A stretch of 6,219 bases of DNA from Acidobacteriota bacterium (GTDB taxonomy: Bacteria; Acidobacteriota; Vicinamibacteria; Vicinamibacterales; UBA2999), in the NCBI GenBank assembly GCA_020851835.1, contig JADZBZ010000153.1, positions 1 to 6,219 on the forward strand, in the 5' to 3' direction. Below the pieces are notes generated by a model. That model was not told the origin of the DNA. It ran no database searches and saw only the letters and a list, made by a program, of their open reading frames with translations. The position numbers and the translations under genes were made by a program. This document shows, piece after piece, positions 1 through 5,664 of the stretch. Position 1 is the stretch's first letter. Every line of letters starts with the position of its first letter.

Positions 1-93
1 GAGCCCGACAGCGACGACGGGCTGGCGACGTGGAATCTGGTCGAGGAGGGGCTGGCGCCCGGCCAGGCTTTCCCGATTTATCGGCTCCGCTGA
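1..93 (+). CDS. C-terminal fragment of a putative M14-family zinc carboxypeptidase (5' truncated by window)
   Basis: Frame 1 is open from the first base and ends at TGA 91-93, giving 30 residues. They contain SDDGLATWN followed by a hydrophobic stretch, a PG turn and FPIYRLR at the end. From memory, this 'SDDGL-TWN ... G--(F/Y)P--R' pattern is the usual extreme C-terminus of exported M14 metallocarboxypeptidases in Acidobacteriota and Bacteroidota; that is family recognition, not a search result. No catalytic residues are visible because the body of the gene lies upstream of the window. The next gene starts 61 bases downstream on the same strand, and I see no terminator between them, so co-transcription is possible. 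It could be another secreted hydrolase with a similar tail. Confidence 0.55.
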   Translation, partial: EPDSDDGLATWNLVEEGLAPGQAFPIYRLR

Positions 94-154
94 GCGGCCC
101 GCGACGATTTGCCGCATCGCCAGAAGCTGACCGCGTCCATAAACTGTCTGGATC

Positions 155-3007
155 GTGTCCCCGAACTGGCTCCGATCCCAAACCCGCCTGCTGGTCCACG
201 CTCTTGGCGCGCTCGTGCTCTGCACAGCGACGGCGGTGCCCGTCCACGCCCAGGAGATGCTGAATTACGCGAGCGTCACCGGGCGTGTGAGCGACGCGCA
301 GGGCGGCGCGATCGCCGGCGCGACGGTGAGCGCCAAGCAACGGGAAACCGGGGTCACCTCATCGGCCACCACGGACACGTCCGGGCGCTTTCGGTTTCCC
401 TATCTCAGGATTGGTCCCTACGACATCACGGTGATCCGGGAGGGATTCGCCCCCTCGAGCCGGGCACTGGTCCTGACGGTCGGCAGCGCCTTCGACATCC
501 CGATCGTGCTGACCCTTGTCGGCGTGGAGGCGTCCGTGACGGTGACGGCCGACGCCCCCGTCCTGGAGTCGGCGCGCAGCCAGATGGCGGCGACCGTCTC
601 GGAGCAGGAGGTGCGGAACCTGCCGCTCAACGGCCGCGACTTCCTCGACCTGGCGCTGCTGGTTCCGGCGGTGGCGCCTCCCAACATCAACAGCACGCAG
701 CTGTTCGCCGAGACCTCGGCCGTGCCCGGTGTCGGGCTCTCGGTGGGGGGCCAGCGGAACCTCTCGAACGGCTTCATCGTGGACGGCCTGTCGGCCAATG
801 ACGATGCGGCGGGTCTGAGTGGAATGCCGTATGGAGTGGACGCGGTGGAGCAGGTGCAGGTAGTGACCTCGGGCGGACAGGCCGAGTTGGGCCGCGCGCT
901 GGGCGGCTACGTCAACGTGGTGACCCGCAGCGGCACGAACCAGATGCGCGGGACGGCCTACGGGTACTTCCGCGACGACCGGTTCAACTCGGCGAACGCG
1001 CTGTCTGGCACGACGCTGCCGATGTCGCAGAAGCAGTACGGCGCGAGCCTCGGCGGACCGCTGGTCAGAGGCCGCACGTTCTACTTCGCGAACGCCGAAC
1101 ATCGGCTGCTCGATCAAACGGGCCTGACGACCATCAGCAGCGCCGATGTCGCCGCGGTCAATTCGCGGCTTGCGGTAGCGGGGTACCCTGGCGCGGCCAT
1201 CACCACGGGCTTGTACGACAGCCCGGTTCGGTCGGTAAATCTGCTCGGCAAGATCGACCATGACTTCAGCGGCCGGGATCAACTGAGTGTTCGATACGCT
1301 CTGTACGACGTATCGTCGGACCGCTCGCGCGGGGCTGGCGGACTCAGCGCGCCGTCGGCGTCGGCGGGCCTGGCCAATCGCGACCAGGCCGTGGCGTTCA
1401 GCAACACGCTCACGTTGGGCTCGCGCACGGTGAACGAAACGCGGGTGCAATTCACCAACAGCGACCTCGCCTCGCCGCCAACCGACCCGGTCGGGCCCGC
1501 CGTTAGCATCGCCGGTGTGGCGTCGTTCGGCACGCTGTCCTTCAGCCCCCAGGGTCGGCTGAACCGGATGTTCCAGGCCGTGAACACGCTGTCGCAGCAG
1601 CGCGGCAGCCACTCGCTGCGGGCTGGCGTGGACGTGCTCTACAACGACGATCGGATCGGCTTCCCCCGCGCGGTGAGAGGCTCGTACTCGTTCTCGTCGC
1701 TCGCCAACTTCCTCAGCGGCACCTACAACAACGCCGGCTTCTCGCAGACCTTCGGCGCCACCGACGTGACCCAGCACAATCCCAGCGTCGGGATGTTCGC
1801 GCAGGACGAGTGGAGCGCGGCGCCGGGCCTGACGCTGAACCTGGGGCTGCGCTACGACCTGCAGTTCCTCGACACGATCGACCCCGACACGAACAACGTG
1901 TCGCCGCGCGTCGGCTTCGCGTGGACGCCCTTCGACTCGCGCGCCGTCGTCATCCGCGGCGGCGCGGGCCTCTACTTCGACCGCACGCCCCTGCGGGCAC
2001 TGGCCAATGCGCTGCTGTCGGCCGGCAACACCACCGACATCGCGAGACTCCGGCAGGTCGGGCTGAGCCTGTCGCCCGGTCAGGCCGGGGCGCCGGTGTT
2101 TCCCGACATCCTCGCGGCGCCCGTGCCGAGCGTGACGCTGGCGAACCTGAGCACCATGCAGCGCGACCTGCAGGACGCGTACTCGCGGCAGGCCAGCCTC
2201 GAGGTCGAGCGGCAACTGGGCCGGCTGGCCACGTTGAGTATCGGCTACTCGTACCTGAGAGGCCAGGGGCTGCTGATGTCGATCAACCAGAACGTCCCGT
2301 CGTGCGTGCCGTCCGGCACGAACAACGGATGCCGTCCCAAACCCGAGTACGCGAACAACAGCCAGTACTCGTCGGCCGGCCGGTCCGCCTACCATGGGCT
2401 GCTGGTGTCCTTCACCCGGCGTCCATCGGCGTGGGGCTACTACCGGGCCAGCTACACGCTGTCGAAGTCGATGAACAACGTCGGCGAGTTCTTCTTCAGC
2501 GGTCCCATCGATCCATTCGACCTGTCTAAGGACTGGGGCCGGGCCGACAGCGACCGTCGCCACCTGTTCGTCTTCTCCGGCGGCGTGAACACCTCGATGG
2601 CACCGGCCACCACGGCATGGGAGCGGCTCAGCCACGGCTTTCAGCTGAGTACGTTCCTGCAGGCCTATTCGGCGGCGCCCTTCAACATCACGTCCGGCGT
2701 CACGACGCTACAGGGCACGGCCGGCCGGCCGATGGTGGACGGCGCGTTCATCCCGCGCAACTCGGGCGTCGGAGACGGGTTCTTCAGCCTGAGCCTACGA
2801 ATCAGCCGGACCCTGCCTGTCGGCTCCACGTCACGGCTGGAGGCCGTGGCCGAGGTCTTCAATCTGACTAATGCCGTCAACGAGGTGGCGCGTAACACCA
2901 ACTTCGGCAGCGGCCCTTATCCCGCCAACCCGTCACCGTCGTTCAACCAGGTGACCGCCGTCGGGGATCCACGAAGCTGGCAGTTCGCCCTGCGCGTGCG
3001 GTTCTAG
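155..3007 (+). CDS. TonB-dependent receptor, Oar-like, with N-terminal carboxypeptidase-regulatory-like domain
   Basis: Predicted 950-residue outer-membrane beta-barrel that would import a ligand using TonB energy; the ligand cannot be told from sequence. A Sec signal peptide covers residues 1-32, with likely cleavage after VHA. A carboxypeptidase-regulatory-like beta-sandwich follows (about 39-122, with VTGRVSDAQGGAIAGATV and the SGRFRFPYL turn). The plug is at about 125-260 and includes NLPLNGRDF (155-163), SVGGQRNLSNGFIVDG and GGYVNVVTRSGTN. The barrel runs from about 265 to the end and finishes with the aromatic outer-membrane signal ALRVRF. The start is GTG at 155: an in-frame TAA at 140-142 rules out longer forms, and the next in-frame GTG (215) would remove the signal peptide. 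No clear Shine-Dalgarno sequence precedes it. The length fits the shorter members of this family. It converges on the dsrE-like gene with 18 bases between stop codons. There is no sign of frameshift or truncation. Confidence 0.93.
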   Translation: MSPNWLRSQTRLLVHALGALVLCTATAVPVHAQEMLNYASVTGRVSDAQGGAIAGATVSAKQRETGVTSSATTDTSGRFRFPYLRIGPYDITVIREGFAPSSRALVLTVGSAFDIPIVLTLVGVEASVTVTADAPVLESARSQMAATVSEQEVRNLPLNGRDFLDLALLVPAVAPPNINSTQLFAETSAVPGVGLSVGGQRNLSNGFIVDGLSANDDAAGLSGMPYGVDAVEQVQVVTSGGQAELGRALGGYVNVVTRSGTNQMRGTAYGYFRDDRFNSANALSGTTLPMSQKQYGASLGGPLVRGRTFYFANAEHRLLDQTGLTTISSADVAAVNSRLAVAGYPGAAITTGLYDSPVRSVNLLGKIDHDFSGRDQLSVRYALYDVSSDRSRGAGGLSAPSASAGLANRDQAVAFSNTLTLGSRTVNETRVQFTNSDLASPPTDPVGPAVSIAGVASFGTLSFSPQGRLNRMFQAVNTLSQQRGSHSLRAGVDVLYNDDRIGFPRAVRGSYSFSSLANFLSGTYNNAGFSQTFGATDVTQHNPSVGMFAQDEWSAAPGLTLNLGLRYDLQFLDTIDPDTNNVSPRVGFAWTPFDSRAVVIRGGAGLYFDRTPLRALANALLSAGNTTDIARLRQVGLSLSPGQAGAPVFPDILAAPVPSVTLANLSTMQRDLQDAYSRQASLEVERQLGRLATLSIGYSYLRGQGLLMSINQNVPSCVPSGTNNGCRPKPEYANNSQYSSAGRSAYHGLLVSFTRRPSAWGYYRASYTLSKSMNNVGEFFFSGPIDPFDLSKDWGRADSDRRHLFVFSGGVNTSMAPATTAWERLSHGFQLSTFLQAYSAAPFNITSGVTTLQGTAGRPMVDGAFIPRNSGVGDGFFSLSLRISRTLPVGSTSRLEAVAEVFNLTNAVNEVARNTNFGSGPYPANPSPSFNQVTAVGDPRSWQFALRVRF

Positions 3008-3008
3008 G

Positions 3009-3026
3009 GTCTCCGGCTGCCGGGAC
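3009..3026. terminator. Short hairpin between converging genes, weak candidate terminator
   Basis: GTC-T-CCGG, loop CTG, then CCGG-GAC forms a 7-bp stem with one bulged T. It lies in the 18-base gap between the receptor stop (3005-3007) and the dsrE-like stop (3026-3028) and just touches the latter. Neither strand has a T-run after the stem, so intrinsic termination is doubtful. Position between convergent genes is the main argument. Confidence 0.25.
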
Positions 3027-3568
3027 TACGGGGCCACCAGGACGTAGCCCTGCTGCTGCAGCGCGATGATGGTGGTGAGCGCCCAGAGATCGAGTTGGAT
3101 CTCGGGCTGGATGTCCTTGGGATCGATCTTCCGCCCGAGCGCGGCCTGACCGCAGACGCGGAGGTCTACGCCGGCTTTTTTCAACGCCTGGATCATCGGC
3201 AGGTTGGGGTTGTCCTGGCCCTCGTGCCGCGCCTTGTAGGCGTCGTTCTTCATGATGTAGTCGGTTGAGCCCTGGTGGAAGACCAGCGCGATCTTGCGAT
3301 TGCTGGCCGGCACGCCGGTCTTGGCCAGCGTGTTCACATAGCGCGCCACGGCCTGCAGCATCGGGTGTACGTCGGCGCCCTTCGGGTTGGCGGTGGCCAT
3401 GTCGAACACGACCTTGTGCACGATTGTCGGATCGGGCATCTCGTGCGCGCCCGGCACATCGCGGGCGGGTTCCACGCCCGGTACGGGAAGCGCCTGCGCC
3501 CCCGCCACGCTCGCGCTCCCGAGGAGCAGAGCCACCACCGCCACCACTCCCGCCGCTGAACGTGTCAT
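3026..3568 (-). CDS. Exported DsrE-family sulfur-transfer protein
   Basis: A 180-residue protein. Residues 1 to about 25 (MTRSAAGVVAVVALLLG... ending VAGAQA) are a Sec signal peptide, so the mature protein should be periplasmic. The DsrE/YchN-like fold covers about 50-180. It shows the strand-turn IALVFHQG (about 93-100), then LKKAGVDLRVCGQAAL, and a C-terminal WALTTIIALQQQGYV helix-strand. Cys139 in VCGQ is the only cysteine and sits where DsrE-family proteins carry their persulfide-forming cysteine; its chemistry here is inferred. The ATG at 3566-3568 is preferred over an in-frame GTG seven codons upstream because a perfect AAGGAGG lies 5 bases before it. The gene is divergent from soxC across 178 bases, which suggests related function or shared control. 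Cytoplasmic DsrE works in the DsrEFH relay; this exported single-gene form is a different, poorly characterised branch. No DsrF or DsrH partner is present. Confidence 0.86.
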   Translation of the reverse strand: MTRSAAGVVAVVALLLGSASVAGAQALPVPGVEPARDVPGAHEMPDPTIVHKVVFDMATANPKGADVHPMLQAVARYVNTLAKTGVPASNRKIALVFHQGSTDYIMKNDAYKARHEGQDNPNLPMIQALKKAGVDLRVCGQAALGRKIDPKDIQPEIQLDLWALTTIIALQQQGYVLVAP

Positions 3569-3573
3569 CGTCG

Positions 3574-3580
3574 CCTCCTT
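3574..3580 (-). promoter_or_regulatory. Ribosome binding site of the dsrE-like gene
   Basis: On the minus strand this reads AAGGAGG, a full match to the anti-Shine-Dalgarno complement, 5 bases before the ATG at 3566-3568. It lies inside the longer reading frame that begins with GTG at 3587-3589, so it decides for the shorter start, which also gives a compact signal peptide. Confidence 0.8.
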
Positions 3581-3700
3581 GCCATTCACCCGCGCGGCAT
3601 CCGAGCCGCGTGCGAGATCCGCGTGCCAGAGAGATTACACCTAACTGAGCCGCCGATGCCCTCCGGCGCGCGGCGATGCCGGCGACTGTGTGGGGCGGGC

Positions 3701-3706
3701 TATACT
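3701..3706 (+). promoter_or_regulatory. Candidate -10 element of the soxC promoter
   Basis: TATACT matches the sigma-70 -10 consensus at five of six positions and is one of few AT-rich hexamers in this GC-rich stretch. It lies 40 bases upstream of the soxC ATG, giving a predicted leader of about 30-35 bases. No TTGACA-like -35 hexamer is visible at 16-18 bases spacing, so it may need an activator, or the match may be chance. Confidence 0.35.
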
Positions 3707-3746
3707 CACTCCAGCGAACTGTCGGTCCCGAAAGCGAGGCCCTGTC

Positions 3747-4934
3747 ATGAAAGTTTCGCGACGCGATCTGCTCGCCGGCGCCGCCGGCGCGGTGGCGGTG
3801 GGCGCCACGGCCCGGGGCCAGGCGCCGGCCGATCCGAGCAAGGTCCGCGGCAAGCCGCCACGCGCCACGGGCCAGCGGGCGTCGGCCGAGAAGGTGCAGC
3901 GCATCGTGCGGGGCGCCACCTCTTCGGGTACGCCCCACCAGGATCTGATGGGCATCATCACGCCGTCCGATCTGCACTTCGAGCGCCACCACGGCGGCGT
4001 GCCCGACATCGATCCGGCCGCCTACTCGCTGCTCATCCACGGCATGGTCGATCGGCCCACCGTGTTCACGCTGGCCGATCTCAAGCGCTTTCCCTCCGTG
4101 TCTCGCATTCATTTCCTCGAGTGCTCGGGCAACCTGGGCCGCACCGCGGGACCGAAAACCACACCCGGGCAGCTTGCCGGGCTGACGAGCACCAGCGAGT
4201 GGACGGGTGTGCCGCTGGCAACCCTGCTGACGGAAGTGGGCGCGCAAGCCTCCGCGACGTGGCTGCTGGCCGAGGGCACCGACGCCGCCGTGCTGACCCG
4301 CAGCGTGCCCATGTCGAAGGCGCTCGACGATGCGCTGATTGCCTACGGGCAGAACGGCGAACCGATCCGTCCCGAACAGGGCTACCCGGCACGGTTGTTC
4401 CTGCCGGGGTGGGAGGGCAACACCAGCGTCAAGTGGCTGCGGCGCATCGAGGTGTCCGACAAGCCTTTCATGACGCGCGAAGAAACCTCCAAGTATACCG
4501 AGCCGTTCGCCAACGGCACGTCGCGCATGTTCAGCTTCCGGATGGACGCGCGGTCGCTCATCACCTATCCCGCCTACCCCGTCACGCTCGAGCACGGCTG
4601 GGTGGAGATCAACGGCATCGCGTGGTCTGGTGCCGGGAAAATCCAGCGCGTGGACGTCAGCACCGACGGCGGTAAGACATGGTCGGCCGCCCGGCTGCAG
4701 GAGCCCGTTCTGTCCCTCGCGCACACGCGTTTCAGACACCTCTGGAACTGGACCGGCGGCGAAGCCGTGATCATGAGCCGGGCGGTGGACGAAACCGGCT
4801 ACGTGCAGCCGACGCGAGCGGCGCTGCTCGAGCAGCGCGGTCCGGGTACGACCGGCTATCACCTCAATCCCATCACCGGGTGGATCGTGCAGGCCAGTGG
4901 TGCCGTGATCTACAAGGAGGAAGCATGGGGATGA
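3747..4934 (+). CDS. soxC: SoxC, molybdenum-binding sulfane/sulfite dehydrogenase subunit
   Basis: A 395-residue protein of the sulfite oxidase family. Its start carries a Tat signal (VSRRDLLAGAAGAVAVGA), as expected for a molybdopterin enzyme exported folded to the periplasm. The molybdopterin domain spans about 65-240. It includes DLHFERHHGGVP (Arg80 aligns with the substrate-pocket arginine of sulfite oxidases), FPSVSRIHFLECSGN with Cys126 as the expected Mo ligand and only cysteine, and GYPARLFLPGWEGNTSVKWL. REETSKY holds Tyr250, a candidate active-site tyrosine. A dimerisation domain follows (about 262-385), with INGIAWSGAGKIQRVDVSTD and SRAVDETGYVQPT, both highly SoxC-like. There is no heme site. 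The ATG at 3747 is chosen over an ATG 19 codons upstream because the twin-arginine motif would otherwise be displaced, and GAGG lies 7 bases before it. In Sox systems SoxCD removes six electrons from SoxY-bound sulfane sulfur; orphan relatives may oxidise sulfite. It overlaps the next gene. Confidence 0.93.
   Translation: MKVSRRDLLAGAAGAVAVGATARGQAPADPSKVRGKPPRATGQRASAEKVQRIVRGATSSGTPHQDLMGIITPSDLHFERHHGGVPDIDPAAYSLLIHGMVDRPTVFTLADLKRFPSVSRIHFLECSGNLGRTAGPKTTPGQLAGLTSTSEWTGVPLATLLTEVGAQASATWLLAEGTDAAVLTRSVPMSKALDDALIAYGQNGEPIRPEQGYPARLFLPGWEGNTSVKWLRRIEVSDKPFMTREETSKYTEPFANGTSRMFSFRMDARSLITYPAYPVTLEHGWVEINGIAWSGAGKIQRVDVSTDGGKTWSAARLQEPVLSLAHTRFRHLWNWTGGEAVIMSRAVDETGYVQPTRAALLEQRGPGTTGYHLNPITGWIVQASGAVIYKEEAWG
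4914..4920 (+). promoter_or_regulatory. Ribosome binding site of the soxD-like gene, inside soxC
   Basis: AAGGAGG lies within the last codons of soxC. It is 4 bases before ATG 4925 and 10 bases before ATG 4931, so either start could be used; the two differ by two residues (MG). The arrangement points to translational coupling of the Mo subunit and its cytochrome. Confidence 0.75.
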
Positions 4935-5506
4935 CCCGGCCCCGCCTCGTCTGCCAACTCGCGGCGCTCCTCGTCTTCGTGCTGACAGGCGCAGTCTCCG
5001 CTCAGGCACCGGCGCGGTTCGGCATCGGCCGGCCGGCGACGCCCCAGGAAATTGCCAGGCTCGACATCGACGTCATGCCCGACGGCACAGGACTGCCGCC
5101 CGGCCGCGGCACCCCCGCCGAGGGCGCTGCCATCTATGCGTCGAAGTGCGCGGCGTGTCATGGGAAGACGGGCCGGGAAGGCCCCAACGACGTCCTGGTC
5201 GGCCGCGAACCGAGAGAGGGTTTTCCGTTCGCGCAGAATCCGAGGCTGGCGCACACCATCGGCAACTACTGGCCGTACGCCACGACGGTGTTCGATTACG
5301 TCCGCCGCGCGATGCCGCCGATGGCACCGGGTTCGCTTACCGACGACGAGGTCTACGCCCTGACGGCGTTTCTGCTCAACGCCAACGAACTCGTGGCGAA
5401 TGACGCGGTGGTGGACCGCTCGACGCTGCCGGCCGTGAAGATGCCGGCCCGCGAACACTTCGTACCGGACACGAGGGATCAGACCGCGCGCAAGCCCAGG
5501 CCCTAA
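4925..5506 (+). CDS. Single-heme SoxD-like cytochrome c, electron acceptor of SoxC
   Basis: A 193-residue periplasmic c-type cytochrome. A Sec signal peptide covers about residues 1-26 (LAALLVFVLTGAVSAQA). A heme-binding CAACH lies at 75-79 in IYASKCAACHGKTG. The TIGNYWPYATTVFDYVRRAMPPMAPGSLTDDEVYALTAFLL region holds the likely distal ligand, Met130 (Met133 is an alternative). The tail LPAVKMPAREHFVPD closely follows the C-terminal end of SoxD proteins. Classical SoxD is about twice as long, with two hemes; only the C-terminal type of domain is present here. It overlaps soxC by 10 bases (or ATGA at 4931-4934 if the second ATG is used) behind a strong ribosome binding site, so the two subunits should be made together. 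It should accept electrons from the SoxC molybdenum centre and hand them to another cytochrome or terminal oxidase. SorB-type cytochromes of sulfite dehydrogenases are the main alternative comparison. Confidence 0.88.
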   Translation: MGMTRPRLVCQLAALLVFVLTGAVSAQAPARFGIGRPATPQEIARLDIDVMPDGTGLPPGRGTPAEGAAIYASKCAACHGKTGREGPNDVLVGREPREGFPFAQNPRLAHTIGNYWPYATTVFDYVRRAMPPMAPGSLTDDEVYALTAFLLNANELVANDAVVDRSTLPAVKMPAREHFVPDTRDQTARKPRP

Positions 5507-5530
5507 CCGCACCGCGCCCGGCGTCGCCGC

Positions 5531-5626
5531 GTACGGAGCGCCGGTACGGAGCGCCGGCGCCGGGAGTACGGAGCGCCGGGGCCGGGAGTACGGAGCGCCG
5601 GCGCCGGGAGTACGGAGCGCCGGGGC
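5531..5626. repeat. Five-copy tandem repeat, 22-bp period
   Basis: The core GTACGGAGCGCCGG (13 of 14 bases plus a shared G in the first copy) begins at 5531, 5544, 5566, 5588 and 5610. The steps are 13, 22, 22 and 22 bases, so the first copy is truncated. Base 15 of the units alternates C, G, C, G, and 5544-5582 is identical to 5588-5626 over 39 bases. This implies duplication of a 44-base dimer. The units are rich in GGCGCC/CCGG and could fold on themselves. The array lies between the ends of two converging genes and is not coding. Confidence 0.9.
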
Positions 5627-5639
5627 TTCAGCCCCGGCG
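5618..5639. terminator. Strong GC hairpin between converging genes (REP-like or bidirectional terminator)
   Basis: CGCCGGGGC, loop TTCA, GCCCCGGCG is a perfect 9-bp stem. It extends by a G-T pair and, past one mismatch, two more G-C pairs (5614-5615 with 5642-5643). It is built on the last unit of the tandem array. It lies 112 bases after the soxD-like stop and 25 bases after the end of the converging minus-strand gene. Neither side has a T-run, so it may act as an mRNA-stabilising or REP-type element rather than a classical terminator. The stem itself is certain; the role is inferred. Confidence 0.45.
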
Positions 5640-5663
5640 TCCCTCGGGCCCCGGCGTCCCTCG
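5631..5663. repeat. Two-copy 16-bp direct repeat
   Basis: GCCCCGGCGTCCCTCG occurs exactly at 5631-5646 and again at 5648-5663, separated by a single G. The first copy forms the right arm of the hairpin at 5618-5639. Its reverse complement resembles the 3' part of the upstream 22-bp units, so the whole block is an imperfect left-arm array followed by a right-arm duplication. It ends one base before the stop codon of the minus-strand gene. Confidence 0.85.
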
Positions 5664-5664
5664 C

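Larger units (their letters stand above)
3569..3746. other. Divergent intergenic region between dsrE-like gene and soxC
   Basis: The 178 bases separate two start codons on opposite strands, so both promoters should lie here. On the plus strand there is one good -10-like hexamer (TATACT, 3701-3706). On the minus strand, TGTAAT (complement of 3634-3639) is a 5-of-6 match to a -10 box, but no -35-like partner is recognisable. I found no convincing palindromic operator, riboswitch or small gene. Confidence 0.5.

Noticed and set aside
94..154. Promoter upstream of the receptor gene (TTGCCG near 109 and TAAACT near 140)
   Set aside because: The spacing of 25 bases is far too long for a sigma-70 promoter, and both hexamers are weak.
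155..256. Lipoprotein signal in the receptor (Cys23 in LVLC)
   Set aside because: The residue before the cysteine is Leu, which does not fit a lipobox, and a good signal peptidase I site (VHA) follows.
359..2635. 758-codon open frame on the minus strand opposite the receptor gene
   Set aside because: It is Arg/Val/His-rich with no recognisable domain and lies wholly opposite a convincing receptor gene. Long antisense frames are expected at this GC content.
3566..3589. Longer dsrE-like start at GTG 3587-3589
   Set aside because: The perfect AAGGAGG lies downstream of this GTG and directly before the ATG at 3566-3568.
3690..3746. Longer soxC start at ATG 3690
   Set aside because: It would put 19 extra residues before the twin-arginine signal and would start upstream of the candidate -10 box; the ATG at 3747 has a GAGG at proper distance.
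2943..5009. 688-codon open frame on the minus strand across the dsrE-like gene and soxC
   Set aside because: It overlaps two well-supported genes in the wrong frame or strand and has low-complexity Arg/Gly/Ala composition.
5531..5663. CRISPR array
   Set aside because: The repeats follow each other at a 22-base period with no unique spacers, and no cas genes are near.
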